Assembly (NCBI RefSeq): GCF_013214165.1 | Contig: NZ_JABSSM010000001.1 | Location: forward strand, 1 to 64,000 | Reading direction: 5' to 3' | Source: Shewanella sp. | GTDB taxonomy: Bacteria > Pseudomonadota > Gammaproteobacteria > Enterobacterales > Shewanellaceae | DNA: 64,000 nucleotides | Shown here: positions 37,451-48,046 of the stretch, in pieces | Numbering within the stretch: position 1 is the first letter of the stretch | Layout: every line of letters begins with the position of its first letter | Notes under the pieces: generated by a model | Databases searched by the model: none | What the model was told of the DNA's origin: nothing | The model's input: only the letters and a program-made list of their open reading frames with translations | Position numbers and translations under genes: made by a program

Positions 37451-38871
37451 GTAGCTACTACCTTCCGGCAGGCATATTGTTGAGCACCATTTTGATCTTG
37501 CTACTGAGTATTGCCTTGAAGCGCTCACACATTCATGCTTTTTTGATCACAGGTGTGGGGCTAATTGGTGCCTGCCTGGTTCAAGTGTCCTTGATTACAG
37601 CCCCTGCCACGTCTGAACTGCTATTTATTTTCACCCCGGTAAATGCCCTGGTCTCAGCGGTGTTATTAGTCATCTTAGTCTTTCTCTGGTCCCAGCTTTA
37701 TCATTGGCTGGATAAGTCAGATAACACCAATGAAGAGTATTATCTGCTGTTATTGACGGCGAGTCTGGGCGCTGTGTCCATGATAGCCAGTCAGCATTTC
37801 GCCAGTTTTTTCCTGGCATTAGAGCTAATGAGCCTCTCTTTCGTCGGGCTTATCGCCTATTCAAATCACAATCGCAATAGTCAGGAGGCCGGCATTAAAT
37901 ACCTGGTGCTGTCGGCCGGTGCTTCGGCCTTGATACTCATGGGTATCGCGCTCATCTATCTGCAAACGGGCAGCCTGACATTTGATGCTGTGTCGACAAG
38001 CAAGCTGCAACACCTAGGGAGTTCGCCACTGAGTTTAACCACTAGCGGGATGATCTTTATTCTCACCGGGCTTTGTTTCAAACTGTCTCTGGTACCTTGT
38101 CATCTGTGGGTCGCAGACATTTTTGAAGGCGCCCCTCTGCCCACTACGGCCCTCTTGGCTATCGTCTCGAAATTGGCAGCTTTTATCGTGTTATGGAGAA
38201 TGTTCAGCTATGGAGAGTGGCAAACCGATAGTGCGATTTTAGACGTCATCACCCTAGTCGCGGTCGCATCTATGCTAATCGGTAACTTGTTAGCACTCCA
38301 GCAAGATAGACTGTTAAGAATATTGGCCTTCTCCTCTATCTCTCACTTTGGTTATCTACTGATTATGTTATTACTCGAGGGTAATACCAACCTGCTCAAT
38401 GATATGGGCTTTAATCTTGAGGCAATGATTTTTTATCTACTCGCCTATATGCTCACCTTAACGGGGACCTTCTCAGTGTTAATGCAGCTGGAAAACAACA
38501 CCTCAATCCAGCAATTAAGCGGCCTTTTCTGGCGACAACCCCTGCAGGCAACATGTTTAAGTGTGCTCATGCTGTCTTTAGCTGGCATACCATTAACCAT
38601 AGGATTTATGGGGAAGTTCTATCTTGTCGCTGCCGCCATCTCCGGCCAGCTTTGGTGGCCGATGAGCTTCTTGGTGATTGCCAGTGTGATAGGCCTTTAT
38701 TTTTACCTGAGGATCATCATGATCATGCTCGCTAAGGCTGAACGCTCCTCAGTCTCATTGAAACTGGATATGAGGCAAAGCGTGACTTCTTGGGTCATTA
38801 TCGTAACAGTCATAGGCATAGGCACATTTCCAAGTGTATTTGCCGACATGCTCAGGGCTGTCACCCACTGA
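37447..38871 (+). CDS. nuoN: NADH-quinone oxidoreductase subunit N
   Basis: Last subunit of the operon, an antiporter-like membrane protein of 474 residues (E. coli 485). Typical stretches are FFLALELMSLSFVGLIAYS, KYLVLSAGASALILMGIALIY, FKLSLVPCHLWVADIFEGAPLPTTA and RILAFSSISHFGYLL. No clear hairpin terminator follows before the next gene at 39013. Confidence 0.95.
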   Translation: MSSYYLPAGILLSTILILLLSIALKRSHIHAFLITGVGLIGACLVQVSLITAPATSELLFIFTPVNALVSAVLLVILVFLWSQLYHWLDKSDNTNEEYYLLLLTASLGAVSMIASQHFASFFLALELMSLSFVGLIAYSNHNRNSQEAGIKYLVLSAGASALILMGIALIYLQTGSLTFDAVSTSKLQHLGSSPLSLTTSGMIFILTGLCFKLSLVPCHLWVADIFEGAPLPTTALLAIVSKLAAFIVLWRMFSYGEWQTDSAILDVITLVAVASMLIGNLLALQQDRLLRILAFSSISHFGYLLIMLLLEGNTNLLNDMGFNLEAMIFYLLAYMLTLTGTFSVLMQLENNTSIQQLSGLFWRQPLQATCLSVLMLSLAGIPLTIGFMGKFYLVAAAISGQLWWPMSFLVIASVIGLYFYLRIIMIMLAKAERSSVSLKLDMRQSVTSWVIIVTVIGIGTFPSVFADMLRAVTH

Positions 38872-39012
38872 TCTGCGTTATCAAGGACGAGTACAGGCTG
38901 CATCACAAGTTAATATAAAGGGACCCAAACTCGGATAAATCATGCTGTTATTTTCTGGCAACATGATAGAGTGACTTGCGCTTTTACTTATATAATCGAG
39001 TCTACATTTATT

Positions 39013-40089
39013 ATGCCTTTCTATCAGAAACCACAAGATATCAGTGCGTTCGATGCAAAATTTGAAGCACAAAAAATTGCTTTCGCGCCGATCAGTTTTC
39101 AAGTCGCACGTTGTTTACTCAAATTTGGCATATTAGCGCAGATAGATGCTGCGGGTAAATCGGGCTGTATACTCGAAGACATTCAGCACAGCACCCAGTT
39201 ATCTGAATATGCTGTTAGCGTATTACTGGATATGGGCCTGAGTATGAGACTCGTTTGGCATAAAGATGAACGTTATCACTTAGATAAAATTGGTTTCTTC
39301 CTACTACACGATGATATGGCCAAGGTAAACCTCAATTTTGTCCATGATGTCTGCTACCAAGGTGTATACGAGTTAGAGGCATCACTCGTCGAGGGCAAGC
39401 CAAAGGGGCTTAAGGTATTCGGCGATTGGGAAACCATCTACCCGACTCTGAGTGAGCTACCAGAGCAAGTAAAACAGAGTTGGTTCGAGTTCGATCACTA
39501 CTATTCAGATCATGCTTTTGGCCAGTTACTGCCATTAATATTTAAAAACCAGCCTAAACATATCGTCGATGTCGGCGGAAATACCGGAAAATGGGCTCTG
39601 GCATGCACTGGGTATAACAGTGATGTTAATATCACCATCATGGATCTCCCCGGCCAGCTGAAGGTCGCCTTAAAAAATGCTAAAGATAAAGATGTAGCAG
39701 ACCGAGTCCAGGGCTATGAATGCAATCTCCTCGATGAGTCACAAGCTTTCTGCCGTGAGGGCGACCTTTATTGGATGAGCCAATTCTTGGATTGCTTCTC
39801 CAAACCGCAAATATTAAGCATTCTCAAACGTACCGCTCAGAGTATGACGACGCGAAGTGAGCTGTGTATTTTAGAGACCTATTGGGACAGGCAAGCGTTC
39901 GAGGCGGGCGCATATTGTGTCAATGCCACCTCTATCTACTTCACCGCTATGGCTAATGGTGACAGTAGAATGTATCACTCTAAAGATATGTTGAGTCTCA
40001 TCTCCCAAGCCGGTCTGTATGTCGATGAGGATATCGACGGCATTGGGCTCGGGCATACCTTGCTACGCTGTAAACTAAAACCAAGCTAA
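39013..40089 (+). CDS. SAM-dependent methyltransferase with N-terminal winged helix
   Basis: A 358-residue cytoplasmic protein resembling family 2 O-methyltransferases. Residues 1-100 form a dimerisation/winged-helix domain (FQVARCLLKFGILAQIDAAG, QLSEYAVSVLLDMGL). The SAM site is HIVDVGGNTGKWALA (about residues 181-195), followed by ITIMDLPGQLKVA and a later YWMSQFLDCFSKPQ. It sits 141 nt after nuoN in the same direction. Its substrate is not known; this fold often methylates small hydroxylated or quinone-like molecules. The ATG at 39013 lacks a strong ribosome-binding site. Confidence 0.75.
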   Translation: MPFYQKPQDISAFDAKFEAQKIAFAPISFQVARCLLKFGILAQIDAAGKSGCILEDIQHSTQLSEYAVSVLLDMGLSMRLVWHKDERYHLDKIGFFLLHDDMAKVNLNFVHDVCYQGVYELEASLVEGKPKGLKVFGDWETIYPTLSELPEQVKQSWFEFDHYYSDHAFGQLLPLIFKNQPKHIVDVGGNTGKWALACTGYNSDVNITIMDLPGQLKVALKNAKDKDVADRVQGYECNLLDESQAFCREGDLYWMSQFLDCFSKPQILSILKRTAQSMTTRSELCILETYWDRQAFEAGAYCVNATSIYFTAMANGDSRMYHSKDMLSLISQAGLYVDEDIDGIGLGHTLLRCKLKPS

Positions 40090-40811
40090 TATTGAACCAG
40101 AGCATTAATTCACCCGTTTTATAGAACTGGCAGCTAAGGACTAAGTATTTATCGCAACCCTGTGGTCAACTCTATATTACATACCATTCAGCATTGCCCA
40201 CAGCCATCAATTTAAGATGGCTGACTTCCCGCCTTATAATATAGATTTACCCCGACCACAAAGCGCTCACAAAAACAACAAAACCAAACATCAAACTTAT
40301 TTACAAATACATCAAACTTGTAAAGTTGATGATATTTCAAACAAACCAAAAACAAACTAAGCAGATAGAAAAGGTGACGCGGATCACAAAGTGGTTACTT
40401 TTGTTTCGGTTGAACGGTTTATTCATGATTAATTAGTTATATAAATGTTGCAACACTGACATCAGGAAACATTTATACAGATATTCGAACAAATAGAAGT
40501 AGAACATAAAACGCCCAAAAGTTAACATCCCGCTCACAACACCGTCGTAAGCCATTGATTAACATGTTTATAACAAACCACAATGTTACCAACAAGATGC
40601 GAGATGGTTGCTTCAAGGTAATAAAGCGCTTTAATTTCTCCGCCTGACATACTATTGCAGATGTTATCACTACGTGCTTATATCCTCCTTCTAGCAACAT
40701 AAGTCAGTATTAGCTTAATAACATTAACAAGCCTATGACTGGTTACATGCGTTGCTATATAAAAATTAAAAACCAAATTATTAAACACATAATAAGTGTC
40801 AGGGAGACAAG
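40090..40811. other. Long leader region of the TonB-dependent receptor
   Basis: About 720 bp, AT-rich, with no supported gene; a minus-strand frame at 40473-40700 lacks family features. It contains a CRP-like site at 40373 and repeated CATCAAACTT motifs near 40291 and 40311, the second forming an imperfect inverted repeat with AAAGTTGATG. Confidence 0.45.
40373..40388. promoter_or_regulatory. Possible CRP site
   Basis: GGTGA-N6-TCACA matches the CRP consensus TGTGA-N6-TCACA with one mismatch. It lies about 420 nt before the receptor ATG, plausible if the leader is long. Prediction only. Confidence 0.35.
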
Positions 40812-43694
40812 ATGTTGCCAAACTCAAAAATGGCTAAAGCCATACGTTTCGCATTAATCAGTGGTGCTGCAACGGCCGCATTAACTGCGCCAGCCGTATT
40901 CGCTGCCAGTGATGATGACAAAGTAGAAAGAATTGCAGTGACAGGGTCTCGTATCGTAAGAGAAGGGGCATTAGCACCGACACCCGTAACGGTTATTACT
41001 GGTGAGGAACTACTCTCCACTGGTGTTACCAATATCGGTGAGGCATTGAACCAATTACCTGCTTTAGGCAACACATATTCTTTAGCTAATTCAGGTCGGT
41101 TTATTGGGACATCAGGCTTAAATCTATTAGATTTAAGAAATATGGGAACAGATAGAACGCTCGTGTTAGTGGATGGGAAACGCCACGTATCGAGTTCTGC
41201 AGGTACTTCTTCGGTAGATATTAACGCAATACCTAGTGTTTGGGTTGACAGAGTTGAAGTCATTACTGGTGGCGCATCAGCTATATATGGGGCCGATGCT
41301 GTAACTGGAGTTGTTAACTTTATATTAAAAAAAGACATAGAAGGTCTTGATGTTTCAGCCACAAAAGGCTGGGCTGCCGATAGTCCACATGCCAAAGACC
41401 GTTTCGCACTATCTTACGGTACTAACTTCGATCAAGATCGAGGTAATATCGCAGTTGCTGTAGAATATAGTGCTCAAAATCAACTAAGAGCATTTGATCG
41501 CGATCAAACATCAGTTCCATTCAGTAGCTTGAAAAATACTGCTCGACCTATTGGTCCAGACGGAAAATTTATCGATTCAAACGACCCCTCTGATCCTGAT
41601 AGAATTTTAACACCGAATGCTGGTCACTACACTATCAGTAATGCAGGTACATTTGATTTAGACGGTTGGAAAACATTCAATCCTGATGGTTCTATTCGTG
41701 ATGTTTATAGCGGAACAAATATTGATGGCATTAGGTGTGCCGATTGTGACGTGACTAACTTGAACCAATTTAATCAATTACAGCCAGAGTTTAAACGTTA
41801 CAACATTAATCTAAAAACAAATTATCAAATCAATGACAACATGAATACATATTTTGAAGCGAAATATGTCAACAGCCAATCAACAGATGAAGGTCAACCA
41901 GCTTTTTTCTTCGGTAACGAGCGCAACGACATAAGCATTGATAACGCTTTTATAAATCCAGAGCTTATCGCTTTAATGAAAGCGAACAAAGATGATGAGG
42001 GTAACCCAGCCCCGTTAAGCTCCATAAACATTCGTCGTTTCATGACCGATTTAGGTCAAAGAATGGAAGATGATACTCGTGAAACTCAACGTTATGTATT
42101 AGGACTAGAAGGCATAGCTTTTGAAGATTGGGATTATGATGTTTACGCCATTTATGGTCAAACTGATCTCAAACGTGTAAACAAGAATAACCTAGTTTAC
42201 GCTAATTATGAACACTCTTTAGATTCAGTTATAGAAAATGGCGTGGCTGTATGTCGTGACAAAGATGCAAGAGCAGAAGGCTGTGTTCCAGTAGATATTT
42301 TTGGATTTGGCAAGCCAAGTCAAGACGCAATTAATTACATAAATACGGTTTCCACAGGAACCTCTGTCATCAAACAAACTGTTTTTGGAGGCTCTGTCAC
42401 TAATTCAGGATTGTTTGAATTGCCCGCTGGCTACGTAGGATTTTCTACAGGTATTGAATACCGTAAAGAACAGAGTCAAATTTTCGAACCTGAGAATGCT
42501 GAAGGCACTTTTTTCAATGTATTAGGTGAAGATAAAGGCGAATTCGATGTAAAAGAAGTGTTCGCTGAAATGAATATTCCTCTACTATCAGATTTACCCA
42601 TGATTCGCCAACTTGATATGGAATTAGCCGTTCGTTTAGCTGATTACAGTACTATCGGAAATGCCACGACTTGGAAAGCTGGATTAAGTTGGGAAGTCAC
42701 CGATGAACTTCGTATGCGAACTACGTATTCTGAAGCAATTCGAGCACCTAATATATCCGAACTTTTCGGCGCCCCTAGCCAAACATTTTTCAATGTTGAG
42801 GATTCTTGTCGTACCAAGTACCTTGACGAACTCGCGAATCCAGAAATACGTCAAGCTAATTGTGCTGCACTGGGTATACCAGCAGATTTCAACCCTGATT
42901 ATGACTCGAAAACCCTGGAAGGTTTGAGTGGCGGTAATAGAGAACTTAAAGCCGAAGAGTCAACAAGCTACACTATTGGATTGGTTTATCAACCCGATTT
43001 TATTGAAGGCTTTTCAATCACAACCGATTATTGGAATATTGTGATTGATAATGCAATCGATTCCGTTAGTTCACAAAATATTATTGATCGATGCCTAGAT
43101 TCCACATCTGGTGTAGACAATGAATATTGTGATCTCATTACACGTGATGCGACCTCACATGAAATAACTCTTATTAAGCAGTTTGATCTTAATATTGCAG
43201 CATTGGAAACTGCTGGTATTGACTTTGACATTGGATACAACTTCGAAGCTTTCGATGGTGATTTTAGAACAAATCTAATCGCCACTCGCTTATTATCACG
43301 CAAAGATTATTCTTTCCAAGATGAGCCTGATTCGTTTGAAGAATTAGCAGGTACTTTAGGATACGCTGAATGGCAAGCTAACTGGACCTTAAATTATTCA
43401 ATTGATGGTTGGAGTGCAAACTGGAGAACCCGCTTCGTTGAAGGAGTAAACTTATACACAGATAAAGAGCTAGAACTTAATGCCAATCCAAACAGCAACT
43501 TAAGCTATGACGATTATTTTATTAGTGATATTGCTGTCGCTTATGATTTCGAATCTGGTATAAGTTTAAAGTTTGGCATAGACAACCTCTTTGATAAAGA
43601 TTTACCATATGGAACGATAGGCACAGGACGAGGCTCTGCAGCTTACGACAATGTTGGACGCTTCTTCCATACAACTGCAAGCTTCAAATTCTAA
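40812..43694 (+). CDS. TonB-dependent outer-membrane receptor
   Basis: A 960-residue receptor. The signal peptide runs to about residue 31 (ALTAPAVFAA). The plug domain begins with DKVERIAVTGSRIVREG and contains LNLLDLRNMGTDRTLVLVDGKRH, DINAIPSVWVDRVEVITGGA and SAIYGADAVTGVVNFILKK. The rest is a barrel ending in a terminal Phe. The LxLRxxGxxRTLVLVDGRR type plug is common in large marine receptors for peptides or glycans, but the substrate cannot be named. It is similar in layout to the receptor at the right edge of the window. AGGGAG precedes the ATG. It is monocistronic with a terminator. Confidence 0.92.
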   Translation: MLPNSKMAKAIRFALISGAATAALTAPAVFAASDDDKVERIAVTGSRIVREGALAPTPVTVITGEELLSTGVTNIGEALNQLPALGNTYSLANSGRFIGTSGLNLLDLRNMGTDRTLVLVDGKRHVSSSAGTSSVDINAIPSVWVDRVEVITGGASAIYGADAVTGVVNFILKKDIEGLDVSATKGWAADSPHAKDRFALSYGTNFDQDRGNIAVAVEYSAQNQLRAFDRDQTSVPFSSLKNTARPIGPDGKFIDSNDPSDPDRILTPNAGHYTISNAGTFDLDGWKTFNPDGSIRDVYSGTNIDGIRCADCDVTNLNQFNQLQPEFKRYNINLKTNYQINDNMNTYFEAKYVNSQSTDEGQPAFFFGNERNDISIDNAFINPELIALMKANKDDEGNPAPLSSINIRRFMTDLGQRMEDDTRETQRYVLGLEGIAFEDWDYDVYAIYGQTDLKRVNKNNLVYANYEHSLDSVIENGVAVCRDKDARAEGCVPVDIFGFGKPSQDAINYINTVSTGTSVIKQTVFGGSVTNSGLFELPAGYVGFSTGIEYRKEQSQIFEPENAEGTFFNVLGEDKGEFDVKEVFAEMNIPLLSDLPMIRQLDMELAVRLADYSTIGNATTWKAGLSWEVTDELRMRTTYSEAIRAPNISELFGAPSQTFFNVEDSCRTKYLDELANPEIRQANCAALGIPADFNPDYDSKTLEGLSGGNRELKAEESTSYTIGLVYQPDFIEGFSITTDYWNIVIDNAIDSVSSQNIIDRCLDSTSGVDNEYCDLITRDATSHEITLIKQFDLNIAALETAGIDFDIGYNFEAFDGDFRTNLIATRLLSRKDYSFQDEPDSFEELAGTLGYAEWQANWTLNYSIDGWSANWRTRFVEGVNLYTDKELELNANPNSNLSYDDYFISDIAVAYDFESGISLKFGIDNLFDKDLPYGTIGTGRGSAAYDNVGRFFHTTASFKF

Positions 43695-43708
43695 ACCCAA
43701 GTAAAACA

Positions 43709-43738
43709 TAAAAACGGCATCATTTGATGCCGTTTTTA
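43709..43738 (+). terminator. Terminator of the TonB-dependent receptor
   Basis: AAAACGGCATCA pairs with TGATGCCGTTTT around a short loop and runs into T residues, 15 nt after the stop. Confidence 0.93.
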
Positions 43739-43838
43739 TATTCACTATCTACTCATAATGGGAGTTAACTACCCCCAAGTCGTGTGCACCTATTCCCCCT
43801 TAACTAGCAATAAAACATAGCGCCAACATGATTAACAC

Positions 43839-44042
43839 TCAAGTCACTGCATGATTTAAATTCTTTTGCCACATACCCCCCCGAAAACAATTTATATGTT
43901 TAAGCTCCCAGATCCTGGTGTAAAGTAGAGGCAATTTACGTGCCGAAAGTTCCCGATAATGAGGCTTAGCCAAGACAATTGTTACCTCGCTCGCAAAATT
44001 TCGATTATCCAAGCCAGTAGCGCCGACAAGGAGTGTTGTCAT
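43839..44042 (-). pseudogene. Possible remnant of an NAD(P)-binding oxidoreductase
   Basis: A 67-codon frame starts MTTLLVGATGL, the usual beginning of an atypical short-chain or NAD(P)H-binding protein. It then jumps to ASEVTIVLAKPHYRELSARK, which resembles the second strand of the same fold, so the piece between looks deleted. No C-terminal domain follows. I regard it as a decayed fragment, with modest confidence. The rest of the gap up to 44348 shows no gene. Confidence 0.35.
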
Positions 44043-44348
44043 TTTTAGATTGTGTTATCATCCAGATGGTAAATTGGTCTTACCAATTTACTCTTAGGTC
44101 AGTGGTCGCCGATAATGACCCACAAAGATTTCAGCTAAATAGCGAGCATTGGAACTGGCAAAACCCTGTAAATAAATTACAACCTTTTTGGGTTTAAGCC
44201 GCTAATTTGACCGAGAACACGAAATTTAATTACATATTTTTTATACTGACTTTATCGGCAACTCATTGACTGCTTAGCGGTTTAATTCACTAAAAATCAA
44301 GTAAATATTGGTGTTAATAACCAGTATTTGGCAATTGCAAGGCGAAAC

Positions 44349-44863
44349 ATGAACAATAGTCCGAGTCCATTTGATGCTAATACTCCAGATGCCACCGCAC
44401 TGAAAGTGGAGGATGCTGCCGTCATTAAGGTCAATCGAGACTCTGTGTCTACCCTGATCCTGGCGATGACAGCCGGCGTATTTATCGGTCTAGCCTTCGT
44501 CTTCTATGTCGTTGTGACGGCCGGAGGCAGCGCCCTGCCCTACGGACTGAATAAGCTTATCGGCGGCCTCTGTTTTAGCCTAGGTCTGATGTTAGTGGTC
44601 GTCTTGGGAGGCGAGCTATTTACCTCTACCGTATTGACCATTACTGCCCGCGCCAGCAAGCGCATCACCACTAAAGCGTTAATGCGTAACTGGGGACTGG
44701 TTTATCTCGGCAATTTTATCGGTGCCATGCTCTTGGTCGGTCTCATGATCGCCGCTAAGCATTAGGTAATATAGTGGGCGGCGCTATTTTCGTAGGACTC
44801 ACTTATTGGTTTGTTTATCGCCGCCCCGCTATAGCGAAGGCACAGAAAGATAATCAAGTTTAA
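44349..44863 (+). pseudogene. focA: Formate channel gene with internal deletion
   Basis: The first 138 codons encode the N-terminal half of FocA (LILAMTAGVFIGLAFVFYVV, GGLCFSLGLMLVVVLGGELF, NWGLVYLGNFIGAMLLVGLM) and stop at TAG after AAKH (44763-44765). Immediately after, in another frame, GNIVGGAIFVGLTYWFVYRR encodes the normal C-terminus, ending at TAA 44861-44863. A full FocA has about 285 residues, so roughly 115 codons of the middle are lost, with a frameshift at the joint. The pore cannot form. It lies 24 nt before pflB, its usual neighbour. Confidence 0.92.
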
Positions 44864-44887
44864 TTCTTAATAGAAGGTATTTGCGCT

Positions 44888-47170
44888 ATGACCGAAAAAA
44901 CGGAACAATTTGCCAACGCATGGGAAGGATTCATCGCCGGCGATTGGAAAAACCAAGTCAATGTTCGTGACTTTATCCAGGCGAACTACACCCCTTATGA
45001 AGGCAATGAGTCATTTCTAGCCGATGCGACTGAAGCGACCACCAAGCTTTGGGACAAGGTGATGGTTGGGATCAAGCAAGAAAACCAGACTCATGCCCCT
45101 GTGGATTTCGATACCGACAAGGTATCGACCATCACTTCCCATGAAGCCGGCTATATCGAGCAATCACTGGAAACCATTGTTGGCCTGCAGACTGAAGCAC
45201 CGCTAAAGCGTGCCATGTTGCCAAACGGCGGCATTCGTATGGTAGAAGGTTCTTGCAAGGCATATGACCGTGTACTTAACCCTGAGATCAAATACGTCTA
45301 TTCAGAACTGCGTAAGACGCATAACCAGGGCGTGTTCGATATCTACACCCCGGAAATCATGGCTTGTCGTAAATCAGGCATACTGACTGGTTTACCCGAC
45401 GCCTATGGCCGCGGCCGTATTATCGGCGATTACCGTCGTATCGCCCTTTACGGCATCGATTATTTGATGGCCGACAAGTTTGCCCAATTCGGTTCCTTGC
45501 AAGCGCGTTTCGAAACCGGTGAAGACTTAAGTGCAACCATGCAGCTTCGTGAAGAAATTGCCGAGCAGCACAAGGCATTGGGTCAGATGAAGCAAATGGC
45601 GGCCCACTATGGTTTCGACATCTCTAAGCCTGCAAGCAATGCTAAAGAAGCCATTCAGTGGACTTACTTTGGTTATCTAGCCGCAGTTAAGAGCCAGAAC
45701 GGTGCAGCCATGTCTCTTGGCCGTACGTCAAGCTTCCTCGATATCTTCATCGAACGTGACCTTAAAAACGGTACCTTGACCGAGCAGCAAGCTCAGGAGA
45801 TGGTGGATCACTTCGTGATGAAGCTACGTATGGTTCGTTTCCTGCGTACTCCTGAATACGATGAGCTATTCTCTGGCGACCCTATCTGGGCAACTGAGTC
45901 TATCGGCGGCATGGGGCTGGATGGTCGTACTCTGGTCACAAAATCCAGTTTTCGTTTCTTACATACTCTGTACAACATGGGCGCGAGTCCTGAGCCAAAC
46001 ATCACAGTGTTATGGTCTGATAAGCTGCCATTAGACTTTAAGAAGTACTGTGCCAAGGTCTCTATCGACACTAGCTCAATCCAGTACGAGAATGATGATC
46101 TGATGCGTCCTGACTTCCAGTCTGATGACTACGCCATCGCCTGTTGTGTGAGCCCTATGGTTATCGGTAAACATATGCAGTTCTTCGGTGCTCGTGCTAA
46201 CTTAGCCAAGACCATGCTGTACGCCATCAACGGTGGTGTCGATGAGAAGCTCAAGACCCAAGTGGGACCGAAATTCGATGCCATCACATCTGAAGTGTTA
46301 GCGTTTGATGATGTCATGGGCCGTTTGGATAAGATGATGGACTGGCTAGCCACTCAATATGTGACTGCTCTCAATGCTATCCACTTCATGCATGACAAAT
46401 ACTCTTATGAAGCCGCCCTGATGGCACTTCATGACCGGGATGTTCGCCGTACCATGGCATGTGGTATCGCAGGTTTATCTATCGCCGCCGATTCATTGTC
46501 TGCTATCAAGTACGCCCAAGTTAAGCCTATCCGCGACGAAAATGGTATCGCCATCGACTTCGACATCCAGGGTGATTATCCAAAGTTTGGTAACAACGAC
46601 GCTCGTGTCGATGACTTAGCCAGTGATCTGGTCGAACGTTTCATGGCGAAGATTCGTCATATGAAAATGTACCGCAACGCCATACCGACTCAGTCTATCC
46701 TCACCATCACCTCTAACGTGGTTTATGGTAAGAAGACAGGTACCACACCGGACGGACGCCCAGCAGGCGCACCATTCGCGCCGGGTGCTAACCCTATGCA
46801 TGGTCGTGATGAGAAAGGCGCCGTTGCCTCGCTGACTTCTGTGGCTAAACTGCCATTTGCCCATGCCCAAGATGGTATCTCATATACCTTCTCTATCGTG
46901 CCAAATGCACTAGGTAAAGATGAAAATGGCCGACGCACTAACCTGGCAGCCCTCATGGACGGCTACTTCTCTCATAACGAGTCACGTGAAGGTGGTCAAC
47001 ATCTGAACATCAACGTGATGAATCGTGAGATGCTCGAAGATGCCATCGTCAACCCAGACAAGTATCCTCAGCTAACTATCCGAGTTTCAGGTTATGCAGT
47101 TCGCTTCAATGCCTTGACACCAGAGCAACAACAAGACGTTATCACACGTACCTTTACTAAAGGAATGTAA
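44888..47170 (+). CDS. pflB: Pyruvate formate-lyase
   Basis: Glycyl-radical enzyme that splits pyruvate with CoA into acetyl-CoA and formate under anaerobic conditions. The catalytic pair is in AIACCVSPM, and the radical loop is [20 protein letters not shown] near the C-terminus. At 760 residues the length equals the E. coli enzyme and no defect is visible. AGAAGG precedes the ATG. It follows the broken focA and precedes its activase pflA. Confidence 0.97.
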   Translation: MTEKTEQFANAWEGFIAGDWKNQVNVRDFIQANYTPYEGNESFLADATEATTKLWDKVMVGIKQENQTHAPVDFDTDKVSTITSHEAGYIEQSLETIVGLQTEAPLKRAMLPNGGIRMVEGSCKAYDRVLNPEIKYVYSELRKTHNQGVFDIYTPEIMACRKSGILTGLPDAYGRGRIIGDYRRIALYGIDYLMADKFAQFGSLQARFETGEDLSATMQLREEIAEQHKALGQMKQMAAHYGFDISKPASNAKEAIQWTYFGYLAAVKSQNGAAMSLGRTSSFLDIFIERDLKNGTLTEQQAQEMVDHFVMKLRMVRFLRTPEYDELFSGDPIWATESIGGMGLDGRTLVTKSSFRFLHTLYNMGASPEPNITVLWSDKLPLDFKKYCAKVSIDTSSIQYENDDLMRPDFQSDDYAIACCVSPMVIGKHMQFFGARANLAKTMLYAINGGVDEKLKTQVGPKFDAITSEVLAFDDVMGRLDKMMDWLATQYVTALNAIHFMHDKYSYEAALMALHDRDVRRTMACGIAGLSIAADSLSAIKYAQVKPIRDENGIAIDFDIQGDYPKFGNNDARVDDLASDLVERFMAKIRHMKMYRNAIPTQSILTITSNVVYGKKTGTTPDGRPAGAPFAPGANPMHGRDEKGAVASLTSVAKLPFAHAQDGISYTFSIVPNALGKDENGRRTNLAALMDGYFSHNESREGGQHLNINVMNREMLEDAIVNPDKYPQLTIRVSGYAVRFNALTPEQQQDVITRTFTKGM

Positions 47171-47212
47171 TGAACTTATCTGCTATAGATGAGTCCTAGT
47201 CAACCTCAATAG

Positions 47213-47247
47213 AGTCAGGCTGTAGCCCAATAATCTACAGTCTGACT
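47213..47247 (+). other. Stable hairpin between pflB and pflA
   Basis: AGTCAGGCTGTAG (47213-47225) pairs over 13 bp with CTACAGTCTGACT (47235-47247); the only non-Watson-Crick pair is a G-U. The loop is 9 nt and no T tract follows. It may protect the pflB transcript or lower pflA expression. Confidence 0.7.
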
Positions 47248-47267
47248 GAGTCAAATAAGGAGAAATA

Positions 47268-48008
47268 ATGACAGTAAAAGGTCGAATCCACTCACTGGAA
47301 TCCTTCGGTACCGTAGACGGACCAGGCATAAGGTTTATCGCTTTTATGCAAGGTTGCCTGATGCGCTGCCAATACTGTCACAACCGCGATACCTGGGATC
47401 TTCACGGTGGCGAAGAAGTCGAAGTGAAACAGCTCATGGAACAAATTATCAGCTATCGCCCCTTCCTCGAAGCGAGCGGCGGCGGTGTGACCGCCAGTGG
47501 CGGCGAAGCCATATTGCAGGCCGAATTTGTCTCGGCTCTATTCGCAGAATGTCAACAAGAAGGCATTCACACTTGCCTGGATACCAATGGCTTTGTACGC
47601 AAATACACGCCTATCATAGATGAGCTGCTAGACAATACCGATCTGGTGCTGCTCGATATAAAACATATAGACTGTCAAAGACACATAGACCTGACACAGG
47701 TCAGCAATCACCGCACCTTGGCCTTTGCCCAGTACCTGAATAAAAGACAACAAAAAACCTGGATACGTTATGTGGTTGTCGGTGGTTTTACCGATGATAT
47801 TGGAGCGGCACAAGGCCTGGCGGACTTCCTCAAACCCATGACGAATATCGAAAAAGTTGAGCTGCTGCCCTATCACGAGCTGGGAAAACATAAGTGGGAA
47901 GCCATGGGAGAGACATATCAACTCGATAATATCTCACCACCGTCGAGTGAAACCATGGAACTGATTAAGCAGGTCTTTGTTGACGCAGGGATCGAGGCCA
48001 TCTACTAG
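47268..48008 (+). CDS. pflA: Pyruvate formate-lyase activating enzyme
   Basis: Radical-SAM activase that installs the glycyl radical on PflB. The cluster motif is [14 protein letters not shown] (CxxxCxxC), followed by [12 protein letters not shown], the SAM-binding GGE type. The 246 residues match the E. coli protein. It lies 97 nt after pflB with AAGGAG at the start, and a hairpin between the two. Confidence 0.96.
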   Translation: MTVKGRIHSLESFGTVDGPGIRFIAFMQGCLMRCQYCHNRDTWDLHGGEEVEVKQLMEQIISYRPFLEASGGGVTASGGEAILQAEFVSALFAECQQEGIHTCLDTNGFVRKYTPIIDELLDNTDLVLLDIKHIDCQRHIDLTQVSNHRTLAFAQYLNKRQQKTWIRYVVVGGFTDDIGAAQGLADFLKPMTNIEKVELLPYHELGKHKWEAMGETYQLDNISPPSSETMELIKQVFVDAGIEAIY

Positions 48009-48046
48009 CAGAATGTATGATACTCGCCTCAATATTTGTGATAAAA

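Noticed and set aside
40473-40700. 75-codon minus-strand ORF in the receptor leader
   Set aside because: It has no family features and lies in AT-rich leader DNA.
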